Shown: positions 16,496-24,909, counted from the first letter of the stretch. The stretch is 27,916 bases of DNA from an uncultured Clostridia bacterium (GCA_934271245.1 CAKQQY010000024.1:1-27916); one strand, 5' to 3'. Notes: generated from the letters alone by a model not told the origin. Numbers and translations: made by a program.

Positions 16496-17161
16496 ATGGC
16501 TTGTGTTACTGGTGATACTTGTACTGGTACAAGTTATAAAGCTGGTGATTGTTCAGTTGGTGGATGTATTTCATCTTGTTCTGCTTGTAGTAGTGTATGT
16601 GGAAATACTTGCACTGGTGACTGCGAAAATGGTTGTTAGAATACTTGCATAAGAGGATGCGGTAGTTCTTGTGGTGGCTGTGGAAGCAGTTGCTCTGGTG
16701 GCTGTGATGGCACTTGTAGCGGTAGTTGCACTGGTTGTTCAGGCACTTGTAGTGGTTATTGTGGTGATGGATGCTCCGGCAGTTGCGGGAGTAGTTGTTC
16801 TACTAATTGCACTAATACATGCACTGGAACATGTGCGAATGGTTGTAATACAACATTATTCAATTCTGCCTATGCTAATTTAGTATTAAATGATATTATA
16901 TTAGATGAAGATATAACTACAATAGTGGATTGGATTAAACGCGAAGGTAGCTTAAAAGGTGTTGCTATGGCTTCTCCAGAAGTAACAGTTGGAGAATCAG
17001 TTCCAGTCTTATATCAAGCATTTAATTCAATAATGGCTAATTTGCAGGCAATGGGCCAAAGCTTATCTTACACACCTGTTACTGGTAATGATATTAAGAA
17101 AGCATCTGTCCAAGAGTATATAGATAAAGCAAAAGTAATATATGAAACTATGTTACCTTAA
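16496..17161 (+). CDS. CXXX-repeat Cys-rich RiPP precursor B
   Basis: The 221-residue protein starts Met-Ala-Cys like precursor A and has 28 Cys before residue 118. From C35 to C117 spacing is four, with three-residue steps only at 59-62 and 78-81; between them are Gly, Ser, Thr and Asn. Residues about 120-221 have no Cys and form a helical domain similar to that of precursor A (Ile-Val-Asp-Trp, Ala-Asn-Leu-Gln-Ala-Met, Lys-Val-Ile-Tyr-Glu-Thr-Met-Leu-Pro). One TAG sits at codon 48, ahead of most of the repeat, so unsuppressed translation gives only 47 residues. AAGGAGG lies eight bases upstream of the ATG. The shared C-terminal domain is the best candidate for maturase recognition. Confidence 0.85.
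16598..16846 (+). repeat. CX3 repeat with two CX2 slips
   Basis: Cys codons recur every fourth codon from residue 35 to 117 of precursor B except for the two one-residue contractions at 59-62 and 78-81. Codon choice varies between units, so the pattern is protein-level. Confidence 0.85.
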
Positions 17162-17183
17162 TTGAGATAAAGGAGAAAAATAA

Positions 17184-17471
17184 ATGACATATTATATTGA
17201 TATTCCAAAAGAGTATTTGGATGAATTGAAAGATAGTTATTTTGAAAGTGAAGCATATAAAGACATTCTGGCCGAAATTGCTGTGCGCGATCGGGCCTGT
17301 GAAAATAAAACACTTGAAAATTTAACTGCCTTATACAAGAACTCACTCATTCGATATACCAAGGCCAAGGCCGATTTAGAATTGGATTTCATTCGTAAAA
17401 ACTATCCTACTGTAAATAGCTGGACGGCCCATTTTGGTGATGACAAACTCACCATTGAAACGAACGATTAA
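17184..17471 (+). CDS. RiPP cassette B accessory protein 2
   Basis: The 95-residue protein begins Met-Thr-Tyr-Tyr-Ile-Asp-Ile-Pro-Lys-Glu and has Glu-Ala-Tyr-Lys-Asp-Ile-Leu near residue 24, a helical Lys/Ala-rich middle and an Asp-Lys-Leu-Thr-Ile-Glu end. It is a paralogue of the protein at 14907 and probably of that at 6449. AAGGAG lies nine bases before the ATG, and 22 bases separate it from the precursor stop. The terminator begins right after its TAA, making it the last gene of the cassette B operon. Two different accessory copies in one operon could form a heteromer. It has no TAG and somewhat higher GC than the precursor. Confidence 0.65.
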   Translation: MTYYIDIPKEYLDELKDSYFESEAYKDILAEIAVRDRACENKTLENLTALYKNSLIRYTKAKADLELDFIRKNYPTVNSWTAHFGDDKLTIETND

Positions 17472-17509
17472 AAAATAATAGGGAGATAAATCTCCCTATT
17501 ATTTTTTTT
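17472..17509 (+). terminator. Strong terminator of cassette B
   Basis: AAAATAATAGGGAGA and TCTCCCTATTATTTT form a perfect 15-bp stem with a TAAA loop and a run of eight T. It closes the transcription unit begun at 14352. Confidence 0.93.
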
Positions 17510-17577
17510 GTTATTTAAGAAAATATATGATATAATATATTATATAAAAGAAGAATATATAAGAAGAAAAATAAAAT

Positions 17578-17606
17578 TTGACAAAGGAAAATTTTTATGG
17601 TATAAT
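17578..17606 (+). promoter_or_regulatory. Consensus promoter for a leaderless gene
   Basis: TTGACA (17578-17583), 17-base spacer with a TATGG stretch just before the -10, and TATAAT (17601-17606). The ATG of the next gene begins six bases after the -10, so the expected start of transcription falls on or beside the A of the start codon. Confidence 0.85.
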
Positions 17607-17611
17607 AAATT

Positions 17612-17848
17612 ATGAAATATGATGTATTAAGTAAAGAAGATAAAATTTTAGTATATATAAATAAAGATGTTGATGTGCAAGCTACCCGAGATATTTGGAA
17701 AAATATGTAGAGGAATTTTCCCAATAATCAAGTGATAGTTATTCATAATGCATTTATTGATAATATTAAGGTTATTCATACAGATGATCCTTATAATAAG
17801 ATATTAAATGTTTATAATCAGTGTCTTGTTAATGAGGATTATTTATGA
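17612..17848 (+). CDS. Small protein from a leaderless mRNA
   Basis: The 78-residue product (one in-frame TAG near codon 33) has alternating hydrophobic strands (Lys-Ile-Leu-Val-Tyr-Ile, Gln-Val-Ile-Val-Ile-His) and a helix between them, suggesting a small alpha/beta fold. No family is recognised. No Shine-Dalgarno can exist if transcription starts at the promoter above, because no 5' leader remains. It is isolated from cassette B by the terminator. Confidence 0.55.
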
Positions 17849-17918
17849 TTATTTATCTAATAGAGAATATTAAAATAAATTTTTTATTTTTTATATAATT
17901 AGGAGGAGATGATAAAAT

Positions 17919-18605
17919 ATAAGTAGTGGTATTTATAAAATAACAAATAAAATCAATAATAAGATTTATATTGGATGTTCTAAAAATATTGAACATAGAT
18001 GGGTAGCTCATAAATCAGAATCAATTTTAGAGCAATATCCTCCTTATAATTATTCTATACATAGAGCTTTTCGTAAATATGGTATTGATAATTTTAATTT
18101 TGAAATTATTGAAATAATAAATAATGAAACTCAATTATTTGCTAGAGAAAAATACTGGATAAAATATTATGATTCATATTATAATGGTTATAATGAAACT
18201 GAAGGAGGAGACGGTGGACCTAGCTTACCATTAGAATCAAATCCTAACAGCAAACTTAAAAACGAAGATATAATTTATATAAGAACCTTATAGCTAGAGG
18301 GGAAAATGCCTTCTGAAGTTTATTCTTTATTTAGCGATAGGATTTCTCGTCGAGGATTTGATCATATTTGGAGAGGAGAAAATTGGAAAGAATTAGTACC
18401 AGAAGCGATAAAGTATGTCCACAGCAAAGAATATAAAATAGCTATTAAAAAATTTGCTAGAGAAAAACAAATAAATGAAGATAAAAAACAAATTTTTAAT
18501 GATATTAAAGAAAAGAAGCAAAAAGGATTAAAACGTATGGATGTATATGAAGAGTATAAAAATATTTATAGTTTAAGCGGTTTTAATAAGGTATGGTATA
18601 AATGA
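17919..18605 (+). CDS. Free-standing GIY-YIG homing endonuclease; apparent ATA start
   Basis: The 228-residue product (one TAG) begins with the GIY-YIG fold: Ser-Ser-Gly-Ile-Tyr-Lys-Ile-Thr-Asn and Lys-Ile-Tyr-Ile-Gly-Cys, then Arg-Trp-X3-His and a catalytic-type Glu in Ala-Arg-Glu-Lys-Tyr-Trp-Ile. A DNA-binding module follows (Asn-Ser-Lys-Leu-Lys ... Ile-Trp-Arg-Gly-Glu-Asn-Trp-Lys). The frame is closed just upstream by TAA and TGA; the first codon with a good ribosome site (AGGAGGAG, ten bases) is ATA 17919, and no ATG, GTG or TTG precedes the GIY motif. Its TGA overlaps the RNase H ATG. It lies between genes rather than inside an intron and so is likely a free-standing homing enzyme. Confidence 0.8.
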
Positions 18606-19078
18606 TTATATTTGTCGATGGAGCTTGTAGTCAAAATGGTAAAGCCAATAGCAAAGGCGGATTTGGTGTAGTAGTTTTTGATGATAACAACAGACTGATT
18701 GATGCTTATGGGCATTGGGAAGAGCATACTACAAATAATATTCAAGAATTAAAAGCTGTTTTATATGCAATTTATCATTATGGTAATAAATCTATAGTAC
18801 CTATTGTATATACAGATAGCTCTTATGTTCATCAGGCATTTACAAAATGGATGTATAATTGGGCTAATAACGGATGGCTTAAAAGTGATAAAAAAGAGCC
18901 AGAAAATTTAGAATTAATTCAAACGTATTATTATTTAATTAAAAAAGGATATAGAATTGATTTACGCAAAGTAACAGGGCATTCCGGCGTCAAAGGTAAT
19001 GAATTGGCTGATATGATTGCTACTGGTAAAATTAATCCTAAAGATTTAATCAATAAGGAGGACATGAATGGCCAATAA
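18602..19078 (+). CDS. rnhA: Ribonuclease HI
   Basis: The 158-residue protein carries the RNase HI active site: D6 in Val-Asp-Gly-Ala-Cys, E49 in Gln-Glu-Leu-Lys-Ala, D72 in Thr-Asp-Ser-Ser-Tyr-Val, H127 in Thr-Gly-His-Ser-Gly and D137 in Asn-Glu-Leu-Ala-Asp. It removes RNA from RNA-DNA hybrids, such as primers, during phage replication. The start overlaps the GIY-YIG stop (ATGA) and the end overlaps the topoisomerase B start by 11 bases, so the three are coupled. No TAG is present, as in the other replication genes. Confidence 0.93.
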   Translation: MIIFVDGACSQNGKANSKGGFGVVVFDDNNRLIDAYGHWEEHTTNNIQELKAVLYAIYHYGNKSIVPIVYTDSSYVHQAFTKWMYNWANNGWLKSDKKEPENLELIQTYYYLIKKGYRIDLRKVTGHSGVKGNELADMIATGKINPKDLINKEDMNGQ

Positions 19079-20960
19079 ATTATACACAGAAGATAGTATT
19101 CAATCACTGTCGCCCCTTGAATTTACTCGACTTAGACCAGGTGTATATTGTGGCTCTACTGAATATTCAACTCAATTACTTATTGAAATTGTATCAAATG
19201 CAGTAGATGAATATTGTGCAGGTCATGGAGATACAATTAAAGTTATTACTAATGAAGATCATAGTATTGTGGTAGAGGATAATGGACAAGGTTTTATTCC
19301 AAATGCAATGCGAGAAGATGGCAAGACTATCCTTGAAGCTTCATTTAGTGTATTAAATACTTCTGGCAAATATGATGACAATGGGGTCTATCAAGGAGTA
19401 GCCCTTGGCTTGAATGGTATTGGTAGTAAATTATCCTGTTTTCTTAGCCATTGGTTAAAGGTTACTACATGGCGTGATGGATCTTATGAAGAAATTACAT
19501 TTACAGAAGGTATTCTCTCTAATAGAATAACTGGAAAATGTGAAAAAGACAAGCATGGCACTAAAGTTAATTGGTTACCAAGTGAAGAATTTTTTACTCA
19601 TACTGAAATTAATTTAAATACTATTAAACAATTATTTAAGGTTCTTGTATGCTTATGTCCTGGGTTAAAAATTGTTCTTAATGATGAAGAATATTACTCG
19701 GCCAATGGATTAACTGATTTAGTCAATGATGCTGTTAAGAAAACAGAAATTATTAATAATAGATTAATTATTAAAAAAGATGAAGGAAAAAATAAATTAG
19801 ATTTTGAATTAACTTATACTGATAATTATACTTCTACTATTGTTCCTTATGTAAATACAGGACTTACTGATAGTGGTCCTCATATTACATTAATTAAAAC
19901 TATTCTTACTCGTGAATTAAATAAATTTTTCCGTGAAAAGAAATGGTTAAAAGATAAAGAAGAAAATTTATCAGGTGAAGATTGTCAAGAAGGATTGTAT
20001 CTTGTATTTAATCTTACTACTTCTGGAGTAAGTTATGATGCTCAGACTAAGAGTAGAATTGTAAAATTAGATATGTCACCATTTACTCCTTGGATTACTG
20101 AAGGAATTCGACAATGGCTTGAACTTAATGAGAAATCAATTAAAATTATTGCTGATAAAGCATTAAATGCACGACGCGCCAGAGAAGCTGCACGTAAAGC
20201 CAGAGAAGCCGTCAGACAACCAAAAGAAAAGAAGAAACAATTCTTAAATCTTCCCAGTAAACTTGTTGATTGTTGGAGCAAAGATAGAAGTAAGTGCGAG
20301 CTGTTCGTGGTCGAGGGGGATTCAGCCGCTGGCGGTCTTGTAGAAGCACGAGATGCTGAACATATTGCTATTTTCCCTGTTAGAGGTAAAATTATTTCAA
20401 GTTATAAAAATAGTAGCGAGAAAATTTTTGCTAATCAAGAAGTAGTTAATCTTATTAAAGCTATTGGTTTAGAATTAGATAGTAAAACTAATAAATTGAT
20501 TTATGATGAAAAAAAATTACGTTATGGTAAGATTTTTTTAGCAGCAGACGCTGATCCGGATGGGGCCAGCATCAGAAACCTCTTGATTGAAATGTTCTGG
20601 TGGTTATGCCCTGAATTAATTGAAAATGGGCATTTATATACAACCATGCCACCATTATTTAGAATTACTACTAAGAAAAATCAATACATTTTTATTAAAG
20701 ATGCTATTGAATTAGAAAAATATAAAGAATTGCATAAGGGTGAAAGTTTTTTAATCAACAGAAACAAAGGCCTGGGGGAGCAAGACCCTGATGAATTAGC
20801 AGAAGCCTTATTAAATCCTGAAACAAGAAATATAGCTCAATTAGTGATTGAAGATAAAAAATCAACAGAGAATTTAATTGAAATGTTGCTTGGACCAAGT
20901 GTACCGCCAAGAAGAGCATATCTATTAGCGCATAGTGAGGAGGCAAATGACAATGATTAA
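19068..20960 (+). CDS. Type IIA DNA topoisomerase subunit B (ParE/GyrB-like)
   Basis: The 630-residue protein has a GHKL ATPase (Asn-Ala-Val-Asp-Glu near residue 45, Val-Val-Glu-Asp-Asn-Gly-Gln-Gly, Gly-Leu-Asn-Gly-Ile-Gly-Ser), the transducer Gln-Thr-Lys-Ser-Arg, and the TOPRIM domain with Val-Val-Glu-Gly-Asp-Ser-Ala-Ala-Gly-Gly (about 414-423) and Asp-Ala-Asp-Pro-Asp-Gly (about 492-497). With the A subunit it would form an A2B2 enzyme that relaxes, decatenates or supercoils the phage DNA. Length fits bacterial ParE/GyrB. AAGGAGG lies nine bases upstream of the ATG. Its stop overlaps the A subunit start by eight bases. No TAG. Confidence 0.93.
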   Translation: MANKLYTEDSIQSLSPLEFTRLRPGVYCGSTEYSTQLLIEIVSNAVDEYCAGHGDTIKVITNEDHSIVVEDNGQGFIPNAMREDGKTILEASFSVLNTSGKYDDNGVYQGVALGLNGIGSKLSCFLSHWLKVTTWRDGSYEEITFTEGILSNRITGKCEKDKHGTKVNWLPSEEFFTHTEINLNTIKQLFKVLVCLCPGLKIVLNDEEYYSANGLTDLVNDAVKKTEIINNRLIIKKDEGKNKLDFELTYTDNYTSTIVPYVNTGLTDSGPHITLIKTILTRELNKFFREKKWLKDKEENLSGEDCQEGLYLVFNLTTSGVSYDAQTKSRIVKLDMSPFTPWITEGIRQWLELNEKSIKIIADKALNARRAREAARKAREAVRQPKEKKKQFLNLPSKLVDCWSKDRSKCELFVVEGDSAAGGLVEARDAEHIAIFPVRGKIISSYKNSSEKIFANQEVVNLIKAIGLELDSKTNKLIYDEKKLRYGKIFLAADADPDGASIRNLLIEMFWWLCPELIENGHLYTTMPPLFRITTKKNQYIFIKDAIELEKYKELHKGESFLINRNKGLGEQDPDELAEALLNPETRNIAQLVIEDKKSTENLIEMLLGPSVPPRRAYLLAHSEEANDND

Positions 20961-23298
20961 TATTAATCAAGAATTATCACAGAATTTCCTTGATTTTTCT
21001 TATGAAGCAAATAGTCAACGTGCATTTGCCGATGCCAGAGACGGCCTAAAGCCAGGCCAACGCGCGTGCCTATGGGAAATGTACTCAAAAGGCTATTCCA
21101 GCGCTAAACCACATGTTAAATCTGCAAAGATCAGTGGTGGCGTCATTAGTTCATGGTGGCCCCATGGTAATGTAGCAATTTATGATACATTTGCTCGTAT
21201 GTCTCAACCTTGGATTAATAATATTCCAGAAGTAGACTGGCATGGAGCAAATGGATCTATTCAAATAAGTAGTGAAGCGGCCGCAGATCGTTATACAGAA
21301 GCCCGTCTCTCTAAATCTACTGAAGATGGATTATTTGTAGGAATTAAGAAAAATAATGTTCCTATGAAATTAAATTTTTCAGAAGATGAAGAATGGCCAG
21401 AAGTATTACCAGCTCTGTATCCTCGTCTTATGGTAAATGGATGTCAAGGTATTGGATCTACCATTGCTAATATATGGCTTCCTCATTCTCTTGATGAATT
21501 AGCCGAAGTGATTAATGAATATCTTAAAACAGATACAATTAATTACTCTAAATTGGCCCCTTCATTTCCTACTGGTGGAATTATTGTAAATAAAGATGAG
21601 CTTGAAACAATTTACAAAACTGGTAAGGGTAAAGTAGTCCTCCGGGCCAAAACGGAAATTGTAGGTAATAATATTTTAATTACTGAAATCCCTTATCAAA
21701 TTTATGTTGAGCCATTTATTGAAAGTGTTAGACAATTAATTTTGAAAGATGAATTAACTAATATTGTTAATATTACAAATAAAAGTAATAAAAAACAGTT
21801 ATTAATTGAAATTGAATGCGATGCTAATCCTTCAATAGTATTAACAAAATTATTTCAAAAAACTGATTTGCAAAAAACATTTAATGCAAATCAATATGCT
21901 CTTATCGGTAAAACACCAAAGTTACTTAATTTTAAAGATTATATTGATACATTTTTAAATCATAATTATCAATGTATTGAAAAAGAATATACTTATGATT
22001 TAGAAAAATCTAAAAAAAGACTTGAAATTGTAGAAGGATTAATTAAAGCTCTTGAAGATATTGATAATATTATTGCGTTAATTAAAAGTAGTAATAGTTC
22101 TAAAGATGCAATAATTAATCTTATCAACAAATATAAATTTACTGAAAATCAAGCTCAAGCTATTGTTAATATGAAGCTTGGCCGTTTAGCACATTTGGAA
22201 GTAATTGAATTAAATCAAGAAAAAATTGATTTAACATCTACGATTACCAATTGCGAAGATGTTATTACTCACTTAGATAAGAAAAAACAAATTTTTATTG
22301 AAAGATTTAATTCATTTATTAAAAAATATCCAAATCCGCGCAAGACACAATTAACTCAATTAAATTATAATCCAAAAGTAGAAAAAGAAATAGTAAATGT
22401 AGAGCCTGAAAAATGTGTCGTTGTAGTAACTGAAGGTGGAACTATTAAGCGTATTCCTATTACCAGTTTTAAAATCCAAAAGCGCAATGGAAAAGGTGTA
22501 AAATCGCAAGAAGATATTACACATTGTGTAATTCGGACAAATACTATTGATAATCTTATGTTGTTTACTAATAAAGGTATTATGTATAAGTTATTGGTAA
22601 ATGATATTCCAGTAGGCACAAATGCAAGCGCTGGAACACCTATTTCGGCATTAGTAAAAATGAGTGTAGGTGAACAAGTTATTACTATTTATTCTATTTA
22701 TCGAGATACAGATGCGAAGTATGTATTATTTGCCACTAAGCAAGGATTAATTAAAAAAGTTCCTCTTGAAGAGTATACTGGTATGCGTAAGAAGACTGGC
22801 GTCTCAGCAACCACATTACATGATGGAGATAACTTAGCTAATGTATCCTTAATTAAAGATGAGCAATTAATTGTATTAACTAAAAACGGTTATGCAATTA
22901 AAATCAATAGTAGTGAACTTGGCACATCTTCTCGTATTGCTATGGGCGTTAAAGCTATTAATCTCAATGATGGTGATGAAGTAGCTTGCGTATTACCAAT
23001 TCGTGATAATACAGATTATTTTGGTATTTTTACTCGAAATGGATTTAGTAAAAAAATTAATTTAAGTGAACTATCATTACAAAAACGTGCAGGTCGAGGA
23101 ATTGTTGTATATAAGCCCACTGCTGAAACAGGTGAAGTGATTGATGCTTCTCTTATCAATGATACTGATAATTTATTTATTTGTGGAGATAAGAAAAATA
23201 TTTGTATTTCAGCTAAGGATATTATATATGCAAGTCGCACTGCTATTGGCAACTCAGTTATTAAAAATGAAAAAATTAAGAAAGTGACAAAAATTTGA
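20953..23298 (+). CDS. Type IIA DNA topoisomerase subunit A (ParC/GyrA-like)
   Basis: From ATG 20953 the product is 781 residues; GAGGAGG nine bases upstream favours it over ATG 20947. The breakage-reunion domain has Phe-Ala-Asp-Ala-Arg-Asp-Gly-Leu-Lys-Pro near the N-terminus and catalytic Tyr114 in Ala-Asp-Arg-Tyr-Thr-Glu-Ala-Arg. A coiled coil occupies about residues 340-440. The C-terminal beta-pinwheel contains Gln-Lys-Arg-Asn-Gly-Lys-Gly, close to the GyrA box Gln-Arg-Arg-Gly-Gly-Lys-Gly, so a gyrase-like wrapping activity is possible. No TAG. The stop TGA immediately precedes the next promoter. Confidence 0.93.
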   Translation: MININQELSQNFLDFSYEANSQRAFADARDGLKPGQRACLWEMYSKGYSSAKPHVKSAKISGGVISSWWPHGNVAIYDTFARMSQPWINNIPEVDWHGANGSIQISSEAAADRYTEARLSKSTEDGLFVGIKKNNVPMKLNFSEDEEWPEVLPALYPRLMVNGCQGIGSTIANIWLPHSLDELAEVINEYLKTDTINYSKLAPSFPTGGIIVNKDELETIYKTGKGKVVLRAKTEIVGNNILITEIPYQIYVEPFIESVRQLILKDELTNIVNITNKSNKKQLLIEIECDANPSIVLTKLFQKTDLQKTFNANQYALIGKTPKLLNFKDYIDTFLNHNYQCIEKEYTYDLEKSKKRLEIVEGLIKALEDIDNIIALIKSSNSSKDAIINLINKYKFTENQAQAIVNMKLGRLAHLEVIELNQEKIDLTSTITNCEDVITHLDKKKQIFIERFNSFIKKYPNPRKTQLTQLNYNPKVEKEIVNVEPEKCVVVVTEGGTIKRIPITSFKIQKRNGKGVKSQEDITHCVIRTNTIDNLMLFTNKGIMYKLLVNDIPVGTNASAGTPISALVKMSVGEQVITIYSIYRDTDAKYVLFATKQGLIKKVPLEEYTGMRKKTGVSATTLHDGDNLANVSLIKDEQLIVLTKNGYAIKINSSELGTSSRIAMGVKAINLNDGDEVACVLPIRDNTDYFGIFTRNGFSKKINLSELSLQKRAGRGIVVYKPTAETGEVIDASLINDTDNLFICGDKKNICISAKDIIYASRTAIGNSVIKNEKIKKVTKI

Positions 23299-23299
23299 T

Positions 23300-23328
23300 T
23301 TGCATTTTTAAAAATTTTTTCGTATAAT
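23300..23328 (+). promoter_or_regulatory. Promoter of the DNA ligase gene
   Basis: TTGCAT (23300-23305), 17-base spacer, TATAAT (23323-23328). It lies two bases after the topoisomerase A stop codon and 25 bases before the ligase ATG. Confidence 0.65.
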
Positions 23329-23353
23329 ATAAATAAAGAAAGGGATAAAAAAT

Positions 23354-24562
23354 ATGTCCTTCTCTCAAGAACTTATCGATAAATATGCTCCTGAAGCCGA
23401 GTGTATTCAAGCGATGAAAATTTGGAAATTACCAGATGGAAAAGAGGATATGTTTCCAACAGTTTGTACTAATGGAGACTATTTTGCCGAATTAAAAAAA
23501 GATGGATATTGGTATGAATTTGAAAAGACACAAAATCATATGTATCTATTTAGCAGGAATGTCAGTAAAAATACTGGTATTCTTACTGACAAATTAGCAA
23601 ATGTTCCTCATATTGAAGAAGCCTTGGCCGTTTTACCTGCGGGAACAATTTTAATTGGTGAAATTTATTACCCAGGTAAGACATCAAAAGATGTAACACG
23701 TATAATGGGTTGTTTGGCTGATGAAGCTATTTTGCGCCAAAAAGATAATCCAGTCCATTTTTATTTACATGATGTAATTAAATATAATGGAGAAGATTTA
23801 CAATCTTATGGTGCATTAACTCGTTATAAAGTGTTATGTAAAATTTGGGAAAAATTTAATTTAAGTCAATATCCATTTATGGAACTGGCAAAAGCAGTCT
23901 ATGAAAATATTTATGATTATACTGCACAAGCTCTTAAAAATGGAGAAGAAGGTGTAGTTCTTAAATTAAAAACTGCTCAATATGCTCCTGATAAAAGACC
24001 AGCTTGGTCGTCCATTAAAATTAAAAAGATTGATTATCTTGATGCTATTCTTATTGGTTTTGATGATGCGACTAAAGAATATGAAGGCAAAGAAATTCAG
24101 AGTTGGCAATATTGGGAAGTAAAAGAACCAAGTTTTTATGATTGTTTTGAAGAAGATCATTGTTTTGCTGGCTGGGTTAATCCTAAATTAGTAAGCGGTA
24201 ATTATTATTATAAATATACTCAAAATCGCAATAATACTAATTGGGGTTCTCAATTAGTAAATGATGATGAAAGATGTTATACACCAGTTACTAAAGGATA
24301 TTTTTATGGATGGAAAACTGCAATCCATATCGGCGCTTATGATGAAAATGGTAATATTGTAGAAATTGGCACTGTATCATCTGGGCTGACTGATGAATTG
24401 CGTGAAGGTTTTGCTAAATGTCCAGAAAAATATCTTAATAGAGTTGTTTCGTTGCAGTGTATGCAAAAAGACAATAAAGAACATACTTTACGTCATGCCT
24501 TCTTCAAAGGTTTTCGTGATGATAAAAATCCAAATGATTGTTTGCTGAATACAATATTTTGA
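23354..24562 (+). CDS. ATP-dependent DNA ligase
   Basis: The 402-residue protein shows nucleotidyltransferase motifs in order: I, Glu-Leu-Lys-Lys-Asp-Gly (AMP-accepting Lys48); III, Ile-Leu-Ile-Gly-Glu-Ile-Tyr-Tyr; IV, Glu-Glu-Gly-Val-Val-Leu-Lys; V, Trp-Ser-Ser-Ile-Lys-Ile-Lys-Lys. The region after motif V (about 230-402) should be an OB fold, but it is long and has a Tyr/Trp-rich insertion, so the C-terminal part is atypical. It seals nicks during replication and repair. It has its own promoter, a GGGAT site before the ATG, and no TAG. Its TGA is part of the TTGACA -35 of the next unit. Confidence 0.88.
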   Translation: MSFSQELIDKYAPEAECIQAMKIWKLPDGKEDMFPTVCTNGDYFAELKKDGYWYEFEKTQNHMYLFSRNVSKNTGILTDKLANVPHIEEALAVLPAGTILIGEIYYPGKTSKDVTRIMGCLADEAILRQKDNPVHFYLHDVIKYNGEDLQSYGALTRYKVLCKIWEKFNLSQYPFMELAKAVYENIYDYTAQALKNGEEGVVLKLKTAQYAPDKRPAWSSIKIKKIDYLDAILIGFDDATKEYEGKEIQSWQYWEVKEPSFYDCFEEDHCFAGWVNPKLVSGNYYYKYTQNRNNTNWGSQLVNDDERCYTPVTKGYFYGWKTAIHIGAYDENGNIVEIGTVSSGLTDELREGFAKCPEKYLNRVVSLQCMQKDNKEHTLRHAFFKGFRDDKNPNDCLLNTIF

Positions 24563-24587
24563 CAAAGTTCAAAAAATATTTTATAAT
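24559..24587 (+). promoter_or_regulatory. Consensus promoter overlapping the ligase stop codon
   Basis: TTGACA (24559-24564), 17-base spacer, TATAAT (24582-24587). The TGA of the ligase gene (24560-24562) lies inside the -35 hexamer. Confidence 0.85.
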
Positions 24588-24620
24588 ATATTTGTAAATA
24601 AGGATAAAAAATTTTTCTAT

Positions 24621-24812
24621 ATGAAAAGAAAAGAACTAAAAAATCTCGCTGTTAAAATTGCTAAATTAGAATAGATTATTTAGCGCAATGAAGACCCGAA
24701 GCAAGTTCATCAAGCACAAGACGAAATCGTTAAATTATCAGGGCATGTTGATAGCCTTGAAGATATTATGCTGATGGATGAATTTATTCAGGATATTCTA
24801 AAAAATTCTTGA
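24621..24812 (+). CDS. Small coiled-coil protein
   Basis: The 63-residue product has two in-frame TAG (codons 18 and 21). It is a run of heptad-like hydrophobics (Leu, Val, Ile) among Lys, Glu, Asp and Gln, fit for a short coiled coil, with no known motif. AAGGA lies upstream of the ATG, although at an unusually long distance of about 16 bases. It is a single-gene unit: promoter at 24559, and its TGA lies in the -35 of the next promoter. Without TAG suppression only 17 residues would be made. Confidence 0.6.
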
Positions 24813-24837
24813 CTTTAAAAAAATTTTTTAGTATAAT
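24809..24837 (+). promoter_or_regulatory. Promoter overlapping a stop codon
   Basis: TTGACT (24809-24814), 17-base spacer, TATAAT (24832-24837). The TGA of the preceding small gene (24810-24812) is inside the -35. A leader of about 70 bases follows with a short AAGC-GCTT inverted repeat near 24847-24859. Confidence 0.85.
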
Positions 24838-24909
24838 ATTTACATAAGCTAAATGCTTAAAAATTAAAAAAATAAAAAATTATTTATTAAAAGGAGATTA
24901 TTATTTATT

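Noticed and set aside
7993..17161. Metallothionein or keratin-like protein as the sole explanation for the Cys-rich genes
   Set aside because: Both are directly coupled to radical SAM/SPASM enzymes and family accessory proteins, which such proteins do not need.
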